A DNA stretch of 64,000 bases from assembly GCF_000230995.2 (NCBI RefSeq), contig NC_019973.1:4788001-4852000 (forward strand). The letters are read 5' to 3'. The notes under the pieces are model-generated. The model saw only the letters and a list, made by a program, of their open reading frames with translations. It was not told where the DNA came from and did no database searches. Source of the stretch: Mesorhizobium australicum WSM2073. GTDB taxonomy: Bacteria > Pseudomonadota > Alphaproteobacteria > Rhizobiales > Rhizobiaceae. Every line of letters begins with the position of its first letter. The stretch's first letter is position 1. Positions 43,762 to 54,602 of this stretch are shown piece by piece. The translations under genes and the position numbers were made by a program.

Positions 43762-44843
43762 TGGGCTGGACGCTGGGCCGTTACTTCTTCTTCCGTTACG
43801 TGGCGATCACGATCTGGTTCTTCATCGGCCTTCTGGCGCTGGTGTTCCTGATCGATTTCACGGAATTGTCGGGCCGCACCACTGGCCTGCCGGGCTTCAC
43901 CTATGGGACGGCGATGGCCATTTCAGGCCTTCGAATGCCCATGATCATGCTGCAGACGGTGCCGTTTGTCGGCTTGTTCTCGGCGATGGCGACGCTGGTT
44001 TCGCTCAACCGGCGTTACGAACTCGTTATCGCGCGGTCCGCGGGCGTCTCCGCCTGGCAGTTCCTTTTGCCGTGCTGCATCGGCGCATTGCTGTTCGGCG
44101 TCGTGTCGGTCGGGATCATCAACCCGCTTGCCGCCCACGCTTTCTCCTTGTCCGAACAGATCGAGACCGAGCTGCGCTCCGGCAAGTCCAATACCGTTTC
44201 AGCCGATGCCGCGCCCTGGATTCGCCAGAAAACCAGTTCCGGCGACACGATCATCGGCGCGCGGGCCATCCTCGACCAGGGCCTCGAGATGGCCGACGCC
44301 GTGTTTTTCATCCTCGACCAGCAAGGCAACATCGTCGAGCGCAAGGACGCCGCACGGGCCTACCTGCGCGACGGCTATTGGGAATTGCAGGATGTAAAGA
44401 CGTTCAGGAACGGCACCATCCAGCCCGTCGCGAGCGATCGTGTGCCGACCAATCTGAAGCCGGAATTCGTGCAGGAGCGGCTGGCGCGCCCGGAGACAAT
44501 TCCCTTCTATGACCTGCCCGGAAAAATCGAGGTTGCCCGTTCCTTCGGCCTCAAGGCAAATGCCTTTGCCATGCAGTTTGATTCGCTGGTGGCGTTGCCG
44601 TTCCTGCTCGTCGCCATGACGCTGATTGCGGCAACAGTTTCAATGCGATTTGCGAGGATGGGACAATCGGCAACGATGATTCTGGGTGGCGTCGTTGCCG
44701 GGTTTCTGCTTTATGTCGTTTCGGTGCTGGTGAAGGCGTTCGGCGTGGCGGGGTTCGTGCCGACTGCCATAGCCGCCTGGGTGCCGGTCGTGGTAGCTAT
44801 GTTCTTCGGGGTGACTTTCCTGCTATACAAGGAAGACGGCTAG
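43761..44843 (+). CDS. lptG: LPS export ABC transporter permease LptG
   Basis: A 360-residue partner of LptF with the same fold. N-terminal MGWTLGRYFFFRY, EL-SGRTTGLPG periplasmic entry, and C-terminal TM helices. Its ATG at 43761 overlaps the lptF stop (TGATG), and its stop overlaps the GTG of lptD. Confidence 0.95.
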   Translation: MGWTLGRYFFFRYVAITIWFFIGLLALVFLIDFTELSGRTTGLPGFTYGTAMAISGLRMPMIMLQTVPFVGLFSAMATLVSLNRRYELVIARSAGVSAWQFLLPCCIGALLFGVVSVGIINPLAAHAFSLSEQIETELRSGKSNTVSADAAPWIRQKTSSGDTIIGARAILDQGLEMADAVFFILDQQGNIVERKDAARAYLRDGYWELQDVKTFRNGTIQPVASDRVPTNLKPEFVQERLARPETIPFYDLPGKIEVARSFGLKANAFAMQFDSLVALPFLLVAMTLIAATVSMRFARMGQSATMILGGVVAGFLLYVVSVLVKAFGVAGFVPTAIAAWVPVVVAMFFGVTFLLYKEDG

Positions 44844-47284
44844 TGAGGGAGGCGTTTTTGCCCAGCGACAGGCAGGCCCATTTGGCGCGCCTTTATGCGG
44901 CGAGCGCCTTGGCGTGCCTGCTTGCCTGCGGCGTCCCGGTGCCGGCCTTCGCGCAGGAGGTCGGCAACTTGGCGACCACCGTTCCATCCGGTTCGCAGAT
45001 GCTGCTGGCCGCCGACACGCTGGAATACAACAACGACAACCAGACCGTGACCGCCGTCGGCGGCGTGCAGATCGACTACGGCGGCAACCGCCTCGTCGCC
45101 CAGAAGGTCGTCTACAACCGCAACACCAAGCGGATGGTTGCCAGTGGCAATGTCGAAATCGTCAACAGCGACGGCACGAAGATCAATTCACAACACATCG
45201 ACATCACCGACGATTTCGCCGACGGTTTCGTCAACGCGCTGCGCGTTGAAACGGTCGACAAGGCCTATTTCGCCGCCGAAAGCGCCGAACGCATGGGCGG
45301 CGTGCTGACCACCTTCCACAATGGTGTCTACACCGCCTGCGAACCGTGCGAGGACAAGCCCGACAAGGCGCCGACATGGCGCGTCAAAGCCAGGAAGATC
45401 ATCTGGAACGGTGAGAAGAAGACGGTTCGCTTCGAGAACGCGAATTTCGAGTTCTTCGGCTTTCCGCTGGCTTACCTGCCGGCGTTCGAGATCGCCGATC
45501 CCACCGTGAAGCGCAAGAGCGGCTTCCTGATCCCCAGCATCGGCTACAACAGCCATCTGGGGTATAGCGTCAAGGTTCCCTATTATTTCGCCCTTTCGCC
45601 GACATATGATCTGACGGTGACCGGAAGCGGTTACACCAAGCAGGGCTTCCTCGGCGAAGCCGAATGGCGCCAGCGCTTCAACAACGGCGAATACACATTT
45701 AAGGTCGCCGGGATCCAGCAGCAGGATCCGGACGCTTTTCTCGATGCCGCCGGTTTTCCGCCCTCCGGGAACAATGTGAATTCAGGCGCGGCCGGCGATC
45801 CGAACAAGTTCCGCGGCATGATGGGCACGCAGGGGCAGTTCGCCATCAACGAACGCTGGAATTTCGGCTGGGACGTGTTGCTGCAGACCGACAAGAACTT
45901 CTCGAATACCTACAACATCGCCAAGTACAATTCATACGTCCACCAGTCGTCGGTCTATTTGACCGGTCTGAACGACCGCAACTATTTCGACGTGCGCGCC
46001 ATGCATTTCGAAGTTCAGGAAAACACGCCGAACGACAATGCCGCCGCGAGAAGTGGCCAGCAGCCCTGGGTGCTGCCCTCGCTTGATTATGCCTATATCC
46101 CCGACACATCGGTCGGCGGCGGCCAGTTGTCGCTCAACGTCAACACGCGCGTCATCCGCCGCGAAGATCTCGACGAGGCTTTCAACACGCCATACGACTC
46201 TTCTACGCTTGCTCAGCGCGTGCGCGGCATCGAAGGCGAGTCCGGCCGCCTCACCGCCGAGGCCGAGTGGAAACGGAGCTTCGTCACTGATGACGGGCTG
46301 GTATTGACACCGCTGCTGGCATTCCAGGGCGACGTTGATTACGTCCGCGCTTCATCAGCTTCGCTTGCGGCCATTCAGGAGATGGCCGCCAACCCTGTGA
46401 TAAATACCAGCGAAGACATGCGCTCGTCCTTTGCCCGCTACATGGCGACCGCCGGGCTCGAGATGAGCTGGCCCCTGTTGTTCTCGCTGGCCAGCGGGTC
46501 GAGCCACGTTGTCGAGCCGATGGCACAGGTGTTCCTGCGTCCGAACGAACAGTATGTCGGCGGCCTTTCCATTCCCAATGAAGACGCGCAGAGCATGGTT
46601 TTCGATGCGACCACGCTGTTCGAGCGCGACAAGTTCTCCGGTTATGACCGTATCGAGGGCGGCTCGCGTGCCAATGTCGGGCTGCGCTATTCCGGCTCCT
46701 ACATCAATGGCTGGGGGACCAATGCCATCTTCGGCCAATCCTATCAAATTGGCGGCGAGAACTCCTTCGCGGCCCCCGACCTGGTCAATGTCGGCGCAAA
46801 TTCAGGCCTTGAGACCACCAAGTCCGACTATGTCGGCCTGTTTGGCATAACCAGCCCCAATGGATTCGCGGCCTCGGTCAGCGGCCGGTTCGACGAACAG
46901 AGCTTCGAGATCCGCCGCGCCGAGCTGAAAGCTGCCTATTCCGGCCTGCCGGTGTCGTTGAGCGCCAAGTATGCCTTCATCCAGGCCCAGCCGCTCTACG
47001 GTTTCACCACCGACCGTCACGAGGTCACGCTGGGTGCATCCACGCATCTTGCCGAGAACTGGCGCGTGTTCGGGACAGGAACCTACGATTTGCAAGAGGG
47101 CCTGCTGGTCAAGGACGGGGTGGGCTTCGCCTACAACGATTCCTGCTTCACCTATCTGATGACGTACGCGCAGTCGCGTGACCTGAACACCAGGGAAGTG
47201 ACGCAAAGCATCGGATTCAACCTCTCGTTCCGCACCCTCGGCGACTTCGGCTCGTCGAGCAACGGAGTCGACACCATCCAATAG
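44843..47284 (+). CDS. lptD: LPS-assembly protein LptD
   Basis: An 813-residue outer-membrane protein that inserts LPS. Signal peptide (about 1-38, ending PAFAQE), an OstA/LptA-like jellyroll (about 50-170: VTAVGGVQIDYGGNRLVAQ, INSQHIDITDDFADGFV), then the LptD barrel (about 300-800). A CEPC pair is visible in TACEPCEDKPDKAP. The GTG start overlapping lptG has AAGGAAG upstream; a TTG at 44858 after GGAGG is an alternative. Confidence 0.95.
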   Translation: MREAFLPSDRQAHLARLYAASALACLLACGVPVPAFAQEVGNLATTVPSGSQMLLAADTLEYNNDNQTVTAVGGVQIDYGGNRLVAQKVVYNRNTKRMVASGNVEIVNSDGTKINSQHIDITDDFADGFVNALRVETVDKAYFAAESAERMGGVLTTFHNGVYTACEPCEDKPDKAPTWRVKARKIIWNGEKKTVRFENANFEFFGFPLAYLPAFEIADPTVKRKSGFLIPSIGYNSHLGYSVKVPYYFALSPTYDLTVTGSGYTKQGFLGEAEWRQRFNNGEYTFKVAGIQQQDPDAFLDAAGFPPSGNNVNSGAAGDPNKFRGMMGTQGQFAINERWNFGWDVLLQTDKNFSNTYNIAKYNSYVHQSSVYLTGLNDRNYFDVRAMHFEVQENTPNDNAAARSGQQPWVLPSLDYAYIPDTSVGGGQLSLNVNTRVIRREDLDEAFNTPYDSSTLAQRVRGIEGESGRLTAEAEWKRSFVTDDGLVLTPLLAFQGDVDYVRASSASLAAIQEMAANPVINTSEDMRSSFARYMATAGLEMSWPLLFSLASGSSHVVEPMAQVFLRPNEQYVGGLSIPNEDAQSMVFDATTLFERDKFSGYDRIEGGSRANVGLRYSGSYINGWGTNAIFGQSYQIGGENSFAAPDLVNVGANSGLETTKSDYVGLFGITSPNGFAASVSGRFDEQSFEIRRAELKAAYSGLPVSLSAKYAFIQAQPLYGFTTDRHEVTLGASTHLAENWRVFGTGTYDLQEGLLVKDGVGFAYNDSCFTYLMTYAQSRDLNTREVTQSIGFNLSFRTLGDFGSSSNGVDTIQ

Positions 47285-47362
47285 GCGGCGACATCGTTTC
47301 GCCGCATAGGGCTGGCACGGATTCGCGCATCCGGAACGGGCGGAGCCGGGAATAGAATTGGG

Positions 47363-48295
47363 ATGCCAAGGATGAGGAAATACCTCTTTTCAGCAGGGTT
47401 CGCGTTGCTTGTGGCGGCGACATCCGTGTCAATGACCGTCATGACGCCGCCGGCTTTCGCCAGCGAGATCAAATACGTCGTCAACGACATACCGATCACC
47501 ACCGGTGATATCGCCCATCGTGCCGCCTTCCTGAAGCTGCAGCGCAAAAAGGGTGATGCTGGCCAGGAAATGATCGACCAGACGCTGCGGCTCGCCGAGG
47601 CCAGGCGGCTTGGTATCCGCATCAGCGATGCACAGGTCGAGGCCGCCTATCAGCGCTTTGCCGCCAACAACAAGATGCAGCGCGGCCAGCTCGACGGCGT
47701 CATGGAAAAATCCGGCGTCGGCAAGGACCATTTCAAGGAGTTCATCCGCGCCCAGATGGCCTGGAACCAGGCCTTGAGCGCGCGCTACCGTTCCGGCGAA
47801 GGCGGCAGCGTGACCGAACAGGACGCGGTGCGACGCATGCTCGACAAGGGCGGCGCCAAGCCGAGCGCCATGGAATACATGCTGCAGCAGGTCATCTTCG
47901 TCGTGCCGGCGGCCGAACGCAGCGCGACGCTGGCCAAGCGCAAGCGCGAGGCCGACGCCATGCGCGCTCGCTTCAACGGCTGCAACACGACGCGCGAGTT
48001 CGCCAAGGGCCTGATCGACGTCACGGTTCGTGATCTCGGCCGGGTTCTGGCGCCGCAACTGCCGCCAGACTGGGCCGAGCAGATCAAAGCGACCAAGGTC
48101 GGCGGCGCCACCGTTACGCGCGAGACCGAACGCGGCGTCGAGTTCATCGGCATCTGCTCGTCGCGCGAAGTGTCCGACGACAAGACCGCCCAGATGGTGT
48201 TCCAGAGCGAAGGCTCCAACGACAAGGCCGCCGACGATCTCAGCAAGAAATATGTCGACGAACTGAAGGCCAAAGCCCGCATCGTCAAGCGCTGA
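47363..48295 (+). CDS. surA: SurA-type periplasmic chaperone / peptidyl-prolyl isomerase
   Basis: A 310-residue exported protein. Signal peptide (about 1-34, ending AFASE), a SurA N-domain ([21 protein letters not shown], about 35-150) and a C-terminal region corresponding to a degenerate parvulin domain ([13 protein letters not shown] onward). It delivers barrel proteins such as LptD. Start 47363 or 47372. Fits the operon position between lptD and pdxA. Confidence 0.88.
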   Translation: MPRMRKYLFSAGFALLVAATSVSMTVMTPPAFASEIKYVVNDIPITTGDIAHRAAFLKLQRKKGDAGQEMIDQTLRLAEARRLGIRISDAQVEAAYQRFAANNKMQRGQLDGVMEKSGVGKDHFKEFIRAQMAWNQALSARYRSGEGGSVTEQDAVRRMLDKGGAKPSAMEYMLQQVIFVVPAAERSATLAKRKREADAMRARFNGCNTTREFAKGLIDVTVRDLGRVLAPQLPPDWAEQIKATKVGGATVTRETERGVEFIGICSSREVSDDKTAQMVFQSEGSNDKAADDLSKKYVDELKAKARIVKR

Positions 48296-48308
48296 CGTGG
48301 GTAGCGCG

Positions 48309-49325
48309 ATGACCGCGCTGGCGTTGAGTGTCGGCGACCCATCGGGTATCGGCCCTGAAATAGCCATCGCCGCCTTCCTTGCGCGTGACGCCGTCGGCTT
48401 GCCGCCGTTCTATCTGCTGGCCGACCCGGCTGTGGTCGCCGCGCGCGCACACCGCCTTGGCATTTTGCTGCCCGTCCAGGAGGTGACGCCGGTGCAGGCG
48501 ATCGAGGTCTTTGGCCACGCCTTGCCGATCGTTCCGCTGACGGCGCGCTTCATCGACAGCCCCGGCCGGCCGGACCCGGCCAATGCGGCCGGCACCATCG
48601 AAGCGATCGACCGTGCGGTCGCCGCCTGCCTTGCCGGTGAGGCCGCCGCCGTCGTGACCTGCCCGATTGCCAAGAAGCCTCTCTATGATGCGGGCTTCCT
48701 TTTTCCCGGCCACACCGAATATCTGGCGCATCTCGCGGCTCGGCACAGCGGCGTCGAGGCGATGCCGGTGATGATGCTGGCAGGCCCCGACCTGCGCACC
48801 GTTCCCGTCACCATCCACATCGCCCTGGCCGAGGTGCCGAAGGTCCTGAGCACCGAATTGATCGTCGCGACCGCGCGCATCGCCGCGGCCGACCTTGCCA
48901 GCCGCTTCGGCATCGCCAGGCCGCGGCTCGCCATTGCCGGCCTCAATCCGCATGCCGGCGAAGGCGGCTCGATGGGCACGGAAGACGAGCACATCGTGCG
49001 CCCGGCGGTCGACATCCTGCGCGCCGAAGGCATCGACGCTTTCGGCCCCCTGCCCGCCGACACGCTGTTCCATGCCCGGGCGCGGGCAGGTTACGACGCG
49101 GCACTTTGCATGTATCACGATCAGGCCTTGATCCCGGCCAAGGCGCTGGCCTTCGACGAGGCGGTCAACGTCACGCTGGGCCTGCCCTTCATCCGCACCT
49201 CGCCCGACCATGGCACCGCCTTCGACATCGCCGGCAAGGGCATTGCGCGGCCCGACAGCCTGATCGCGGCGCTGAAGCTCGCCAGAAAACTCGCCGACAC
49301 CGACGCAAGGGCCGCGGCCGCATGA
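48309..49325 (+). CDS. pdxA: 4-hydroxythreonine-4-phosphate dehydrogenase
   Basis: A 338-residue enzyme of vitamin B6 synthesis. Motifs: [12 protein letters not shown] (start), [30 protein letters not shown] and [13 protein letters not shown] with the metal-binding histidines. The ATG at 48309 is preferred over the GTG at 48297. Overlaps rsmA by ATGA. Confidence 0.95.
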   Translation: MTALALSVGDPSGIGPEIAIAAFLARDAVGLPPFYLLADPAVVAARAHRLGILLPVQEVTPVQAIEVFGHALPIVPLTARFIDSPGRPDPANAAGTIEAIDRAVAACLAGEAAAVVTCPIAKKPLYDAGFLFPGHTEYLAHLAARHSGVEAMPVMMLAGPDLRTVPVTIHIALAEVPKVLSTELIVATARIAAADLASRFGIARPRLAIAGLNPHAGEGGSMGTEDEHIVRPAVDILRAEGIDAFGPLPADTLFHARARAGYDAALCMYHDQALIPAKALAFDEAVNVTLGLPFIRTSPDHGTAFDIAGKGIARPDSLIAALKLARKLADTDARAAAA

Positions 49326-50161
49326 GCATCGATGGGCTGCCGCCGCTGCGCGAAGTCATCGAGCGTCATGGACTGCAGGCGAAAAAGGCGCTTGGGCAGA
49401 ACTTCCTGCTCGACCTCAATTTGACAGGCAAGATCGCGCGCAGCGCCGGCGACCTGACAAATGCCACGGTGATCGAGGTCGGGCCCGGGCCCGGAGGGCT
49501 GACGAGGGCGCTGCTTTCCAACGGCGCCCGCCGGGTCGTTGCCATAGAGCGCGACGAACGCTGCCTGGCAGCGCTTGCCGAAGTCTCGGCTCATTACCCC
49601 GGCCGGCTGGAGGTGATTTCGGGCGACGCGCTGAAGACCGACTTCGCCGCCCTCGCCGCAGAGGCGGCTGGAGATAGCGGGCAGGTGCGGATCGTGGCCA
49701 ATCTGCCCTACAATATCGGCACGGAACTGCTGGTCAGATGGCTGACGGTCACGGACTGGCCGCCCTTCTACGCCTCCATGACATTGATGTTCCAGCGTGA
49801 GGTCGCCCAGCGCATCGTCGCAGCGCCCGACAGCGACGCCTATGGCCGGCTGGGTGTGCTCGCCGGCTGGCGCACGCAGGCCAGGATCGCCTTCGACGTG
49901 CCGCCTCAGGCCTTCACGCCACCGCCCAAGGTCACCTCTTCGGTGGTGCATCTCGAGCCCCGCGCGACACCCCTGCCCGCCGATGTGAAGAAACTCGCTC
50001 GGGTCACGGAAGCCGCCTTCGGCCAACGCCGAAAGATGCTGCGGCAAAGCGTGAAAAGCCTCGGCGGCGAGGCCTTGCTCGAACGAGTGGGGATCGACCC
50101 GACACGACGCGCCGAAACGCTTAGCGTCGAGGAGTTCGTGCGGCTGACCAATGCAGTGTAG
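49322..50161 (+). CDS. rsmA: 16S rRNA dimethyladenosine transferase
   Basis: A 279-residue SAM enzyme dimethylating A1518/A1519 of 16S r[30 protein letters not shown] (SAM loop) and the catalytic NLPYNIGT are all present. Last gene of the lptF operon. It converges with gmk, with a weak CTTCTC...GAGAAG stem in the 41-bp gap. Confidence 0.96.
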   Translation: MSIDGLPPLREVIERHGLQAKKALGQNFLLDLNLTGKIARSAGDLTNATVIEVGPGPGGLTRALLSNGARRVVAIERDERCLAALAEVSAHYPGRLEVISGDALKTDFAALAAEAAGDSGQVRIVANLPYNIGTELLVRWLTVTDWPPFYASMTLMFQREVAQRIVAAPDSDAYGRLGVLAGWRTQARIAFDVPPQAFTPPPKVTSSVVHLEPRATPLPADVKKLARVTEAAFGQRRKMLRQSVKSLGGEALLERVGIDPTRRAETLSVEEFVRLTNAV

Positions 50162-50202
50162 CTCTCTTCTCGCCGCTCACGCAGGGAGAAGGAAAAAAGC
50201 GG

Positions 50203-50877
50203 TCAATCCGTCTTCTCGTCCAGCAAGCCCGACACGAAATCGAAAAGACCTGGCCGGCGGTCGCGGCGCAGCCGCTCTGCCACGACGATGCCGCGCACTT
50301 CGGCGAAAGCACGGTCTAGATCGTCGTTGACGATGACGAAGTCATATTCCTTCCAGTGCTCGATCTCGTTGCGGGCGTTCTTCAGCCGCGTCTCGATCAC
50401 CGCTTCCTGATCCTCGGCGCGGCGCTTCAGCCGCGCCTTCAATTCCTTCATCGACGGAGGCAGGATGAAGATCGAGACGATGTCGGCGCGCATCTTCTCC
50501 TTGAGCTGCTGGGCGCCCTGCCAGTCGATGTCGAACAGCATGTCGCGTCCCTGCGCCAGCGCCAGTTCGGCAGGTTCACGCGGCGTCGCATAGCAATTGC
50601 CATGCACCTCGGCCCATTCGAGCAGCGCGTCGGAATCACGCAGCCGCTCGAATTCGCGCATCGTGCGGAAATGGTAGTGAACGCCCTCGATTTCCGAGCC
50701 GCGGCGAGGCCTTGTGGTGACCGAGACCGACAGTTCGAGGCTGGAATCGCTCTCAAGAAGATTGCGCGCGATCGTCGACTTGCCGGCACCCGATGGTGAC
50801 GACAGGACGAGCATCAACCCCCGGCGGCGGATGCGGGACCCCAAATCCCTGGCAACCATCGGTTCCTTGGCAACCAT
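50203..50877 (-). CDS. gmk: Guanylate kinase
   Basis: A 224-residue enzyme converting GMP to GDP. P-loop [10 protein letters not shown] (26-35), [18 protein letters not shown] (GMP site) and [11 protein letters not shown]. Two starts each have a ribosome site: 50877 (after GGAG, coupled to yicC) and 50859 (after AAGGAA), because a short segment (CCATCGG-TTCCTTGGCAA unit) is duplicated there. Confidence 0.95.
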   Translation of the reverse strand: MVAKEPMVARDLGSRIRRRGLMLVLSSPSGAGKSTIARNLLESDSSLELSVSVTTRPRRGSEIEGVHYHFRTMREFERLRDSDALLEWAEVHGNCYATPREPAELALAQGRDMLFDIDWQGAQQLKEKMRADIVSIFILPPSMKELKARLKRRAEDQEAVIETRLKNARNEIEHWKEYDFVIVNDDLDRAFAEVRGIVVAERLRRDRRPGLFDFVSGLLDEKTD

Positions 50878-50880
50878 CGG

Positions 50881-51771
50881 CTACTCCAGATTCTGGACCT
50901 GTTCGCGAAACTGGTCGACGACCGCCTTCAGTTCCAGTCCGATCGCGGTGACGGCGGCGGCATTCGACTTCGAACACAGCGTATTCGATTCGCGGTTAAA
51001 TTCCTGTGCCAGAAAATCGAGCTTGCGGCCAACGGCGCCGCCGCCCTCGAGCAAGGCCCGGCCAGACGCGACATGCGTTTTCAGCCGGTCGATCTCCTCG
51101 CGAATATCGGCCTTGGTGGCAAGAAACGCCGCCTCCATGTGCAATCGGCTTGCATCCAGATTGGCGGATGCATCCATCAACAGCCTGACCTGCTCGGCGA
51201 TGCGTTCGCGGATCGCCGCCGTATCGCGCGACGGATCCGCTTCCGCGCGCAGGGTCAGTGTCTCGATAACGTCGATATGACCGGACAAAAGCAGGGCCAA
51301 TGCGGCACCTTCGCCTTGCCGGGCCTGTTCCAGGCCGTTCAGCGCCACGTCGAGCGCGGCCATGATGGCGGTGTCGAGCGCGGCCCGCGCCTCGTCGGTT
51401 TCGATGGTTTCGGGAACGTCGAGCACACCACGCAGCGACAGCAAACCGTCAGCCGTTGCGGGCGCGACGCCGAACTGTTCCTGCAATCGCTTGGCCAGGC
51501 CGGCGAGATCTTTCAAAAACACCTCGTTGACGACTGGTTGCGCCTGCGCGCCGGCGGCACGGCCGATGGTCAACGTCGCCTGGAAGTTGCCGCGCGCGAA
51601 ACGCTTCTGCAGCGTTTGCCGAAGCACAGGCTCCAACCGCTCGAACCCTTGAGGCAGCCGCAACCGTACCTCGACGCTCTTGCCGTTGACGGATTTGACT
51701 TCCCAGGCAATGGAGGTGCCGTCATGCTCGGCGACGGCGCGCGCAAAACCGGTCATGCTCTGCAAATTCAT
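50881..51771 (-). CDS. yicC: YicC-family endoribonuclease-like protein
   Basis: A 296-residue member of the YicC/YloC family, which in E. coli is an RNase. N-terminal MNLQSMTGFARA, EVKSVNGKSVEVRLRLP, and C-terminal DFLAQEFNRESNTLCSKS with DUF1732. The ATG at 51771 starts at the conserved MTGFA. Three bp before gmk. Confidence 0.93.
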   Translation of the reverse strand: MNLQSMTGFARAVAEHDGTSIAWEVKSVNGKSVEVRLRLPQGFERLEPVLRQTLQKRFARGNFQATLTIGRAAGAQAQPVVNEVFLKDLAGLAKRLQEQFGVAPATADGLLSLRGVLDVPETIETDEARAALDTAIMAALDVALNGLEQARQGEGAALALLLSGHIDVIETLTLRAEADPSRDTAAIRERIAEQVRLLMDASANLDASRLHMEAAFLATKADIREEIDRLKTHVASGRALLEGGGAVGRKLDFLAQEFNRESNTLCSKSNAAAVTAIGLELKAVVDQFREQVQNLE

Positions 51772-51931
51772 GTCGCCTGCACATCCCTGGCGCCTCACCC
51801 CGAAACCGGTTTTCCGGAGGGACGAGTGCGGCTTAACTTAAAATGACCATTCCGCGAATACGTCGAAATTGGACGCCTGGCGTTCCTTCAAATGTCAGGC
51901 CGCCGCCTTCCAGGCAACGCTTTTCTTCGCC

Positions 51932-53203
51932 TTACTGGGCCGCGCCCGCATCACCGCCAGCATCGCCATCGATGCCGCTGTCAATGGCAGGCTTCTCGTC
52001 AGCTGGCTTGTCGTCAGCAGGCTTGTCGGCACTGCCGCTGGCACCGGCGGCAGCAGCGGCCTTGGCTGCCTCATCGGCCTGCTTCTTCTGCAGCGCGCGA
52101 TAGCGGGCGACGTTTTCATTATGCTCGTTCAGCGTCGAGGCAAAGACGTGACCGCCCGTGCCGTCGGCGACGAAATAGAGATCGTCGGTCTTCGACGGGT
52201 TGGCCACGGCCTCGAGGGCCGCGCGGCCTGGATTGGCGATGGGCGTCGGCGGCAAGCCGCTGATCACATAGGTGTTGTAAGGCGTCTGCTTCTGGATGTC
52301 GGACTGATAGATCGGGCGATCCGCCGGCTTGCCCTTGCCGCCAAACAGACCGTAGATGATGGTCGGATCGGACTGCAGGCGCATGCCCTTGGCCAACCGA
52401 TTCAGGAAGACGGCGGCCACGCGCGAGCGTTCGTCGCCCTTGCCGGTTTCCTTCTCGACGATCGAGGCCAGGGTGACAAAGTCCTCGACGCTGGCCAGGG
52501 GCAGATCCGGCGAGCGCCGCTGCCACACCTCATCGACCAGTTTCTTCTGATCGGCGAGCAGCTTGTCGACCATCTGCTGACGCGTTGCGCCACGCGTGAA
52601 GCGCAGCGTGTCGGTGGCAAGGCTGCCTTCAGGGGGTGTCTTCGCCGGCATATCGCCGCTCAAAGCCGGTTCGTCGGCGATGCGCTGCAAGGCCTGCTCG
52701 ACCGTCAGCCCCTCGGGAATAGTCAGCGAATACATCACCGACTTGCCGCTCTTCAGCAGTTCCATGATGTCGCGCATGGATGCCCTGGGCTTGATCTCGT
52801 ACTCACCGGCCTTGAGCGCGGAATCGTTGCCGAAGGCACGCACCCCGAGGCGGAATACGCGGGCGTCGCTGATCAATCCGCGGCGCTCGAGCTGGTCGGC
52901 AATGTCCTGGACGCCGGTGCTGGGCTTGACGAGGAAAGTGTCGCCATTGGCGGATGGGCCGGGTTCGGTAAACTCCTGCTTGCCGAAATAGAGGGCCACG
53001 CCCGCCGCCAGAACGATCAGCATCACCGCCGAGATGACGAAGTTCATGAACACGACGACCTGGCTGCGCGAAGCACGCGAACGTTTCGGCGGCGGTGTTC
53101 CGGCTTCCGGCCGCAAGGCTTCGCTGGCCGTCTTCGGCACGATCGGCCCGGTGTTCGCCGGCCTTTGCCCGAATTCTCCGTTGCCCGACGGATTAGTGTT
53201 CAT
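51932..53203 (-). CDS. mltG: Endolytic murein transglycosylase MltG
   Basis: A 423-residue inner-membrane enzyme that cleaves nascent glycan strands. Pro/Arg-rich cytosolic tail (1-45), one TM helix (about 50-75), a LysM-like region (TFLVKPSTGVQDIADQLERRGL), the YceG catalytic domain with ASIVEKETGKGDERSRVAAVFLNRL (catalytic Glu) and MRLQSDPTIIYG. The C-terminal 45 residues are low-complexity Ala/Asp/Lys (ADKPADDKPADEKP). Confidence 0.94.
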   Translation of the reverse strand: MNTNPSGNGEFGQRPANTGPIVPKTASEALRPEAGTPPPKRSRASRSQVVVFMNFVISAVMLIVLAAGVALYFGKQEFTEPGPSANGDTFLVKPSTGVQDIADQLERRGLISDARVFRLGVRAFGNDSALKAGEYEIKPRASMRDIMELLKSGKSVMYSLTIPEGLTVEQALQRIADEPALSGDMPAKTPPEGSLATDTLRFTRGATRQQMVDKLLADQKKLVDEVWQRRSPDLPLASVEDFVTLASIVEKETGKGDERSRVAAVFLNRLAKGMRLQSDPTIIYGLFGGKGKPADRPIYQSDIQKQTPYNTYVISGLPPTPIANPGRAALEAVANPSKTDDLYFVADGTGGHVFASTLNEHNENVARYRALQKKQADEAAKAAAAAGASGSADKPADDKPADEKPAIDSGIDGDAGGDAGAAQ

Positions 53204-53305
53204 GTCGCCCTACCGTTCGATCTCTCAACGAATCCCCTGCGGCAGAGTAGGGGCGAATATGGCAAAATTGACGGCACGCCAAAGCATTGCACGGTAACCG
53301 GACCG

Positions 53306-54568
53306 TCAGCCATTATACCGCTGGAAGACGAGCGAGGCGTTGGTGCCACCGAAGCCGAAGGAATTGGACAGTGCCACGTCGATCTGGCGGACGCGTGGCT
53401 TGTTCGGCACCAGGTCGATCGCCGTTTCGCGTTCTGGATTGTCGAGGTTGATGGTCGCCGGTGCGATATTGTCGCGGATGGCGAGAATCGAAAAGATCGC
53501 TTCGGCCGCGCCTGCCGCTCCCAGCAAATGGCCGATCGACGACTTGGTCGACGACATCGAAATCTTCGACGCCGCATCGCCGACCAGCCGCTCGACGGCG
53601 CCGAGTTCGATCGTATCGGCCATGGTCGAGGTGCCGTGCGCATTGATGTAGTCGACATCGGCCGGCGTAAGCTTTGCCCGGTTCAACGCCGCCGTCATGC
53701 AACGGAAAGCGCCATCGCCATCTTCAGCCGGTGCGGTGATGTGATAGGCATCGCCGGTCAGGCCGTAGCCGGTCACCTCGGCATAGATCTTGGCGCCGCG
53801 CGCCTTGGCATGCTCAAGCTCCTCCAGCACGAGGACGCCGGCGCCCTCGCCCATGACGAAGCCGTCACGGTCGCGGTCATAGGGCCGCGAGGCCGTTTGC
53901 GGGGTATCGTTGCGCTCGGTCGACAGCGCCCGGCATGCGGCGAAGCCGGCGAGCGACAGCCGGGTCACCGGCGATTCGGCGCCGCCAGCCAGCATGATGT
54001 CGGCATCGCCGAAGATGATCAGCCGGGCGGCGTCGCCAATGGCGTGCGCGCCGGTCGAGCAAGCGGTGACGACAGCGTGGTTGGGGCCTTTCAACCCGTG
54101 CCGGATCGAAACCTGGCCCGACACGAGATTGATGATGTTTCCGGGAATGAAGAACGGGCTGATGCGTCGCGGGCCGCGTTCCTTGAGGATGATCGCGTTC
54201 TCGGCGATGCCCTCAAGACCGCCGATACCGGAGCCGATCAGCACACCGGTGGCGCAACGCTCCTCCTCGGTTGAAGGCTGCCAGCCGGAATCCTTCAGCG
54301 CTTCATCGGCGGCCGCGATCCCGTACAGGATGAAGTCGCCGATCTTGCGGAGTTCCTTCGGCTCAAGAATGGCTTCGGGATTGAGCGTGCCGTTGGAGCC
54401 GTCGCCGCGCGGAATGACGTGGGCGATCTTGCAGGCAAGATCGTCCACCTCGAACTCGGTGACGCGCTTGGCAGCGCTGCGGCCGGTCAGCAGTTCCTTC
54501 CAGCCGTGCTCGAAGCCCATACCGAACGGCGAAACCAGGCCAAGGCCCGTGACGACGACACGCCTCAT
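53306..54568 (-). CDS. fabF: 3-oxoacyl-ACP synthase II
   Basis: A 420-residue condensing enzyme of fatty-acid elongation. Catalytic Cys170 in VVTACSTG and two His in NAHGTST and SSIGHLLGAAG, with the GFGGTNASLVF C-terminus. It lies 34 bp after acpP in the fab operon. Confidence 0.97.
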   Translation of the reverse strand: MRRVVVTGLGLVSPFGMGFEHGWKELLTGRSAAKRVTEFEVDDLACKIAHVIPRGDGSNGTLNPEAILEPKELRKIGDFILYGIAAADEALKDSGWQPSTEEERCATGVLIGSGIGGLEGIAENAIILKERGPRRISPFFIPGNIINLVSGQVSIRHGLKGPNHAVVTACSTGAHAIGDAARLIIFGDADIMLAGGAESPVTRLSLAGFAACRALSTERNDTPQTASRPYDRDRDGFVMGEGAGVLVLEELEHAKARGAKIYAEVTGYGLTGDAYHITAPAEDGDGAFRCMTAALNRAKLTPADVDYINAHGTSTMADTIELGAVERLVGDAASKISMSSTKSSIGHLLGAAGAAEAIFSILAIRDNIAPATINLDNPERETAIDLVPNKPRVRQIDVALSNSFGFGGTNASLVFQRYNG

Positions 54569-54602
54569 CGCAGGTCCTCCCCGGTGACGACTGCGAAAAG
54601 CG

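Noticed and set aside
51790..51840. Second copy of the CCGAAAACCGG palindrome near yicC
   Set aside because: Only a short CCCGAAACCGGTTTTCCGG stretch is similar; too little to call the same element.
51869..54274. 801-codon plus-strand frame across mltG and fabF
   Set aside because: Antisense shadow of two confidently identified genes in GC-rich DNA; no domain or ribosome site.
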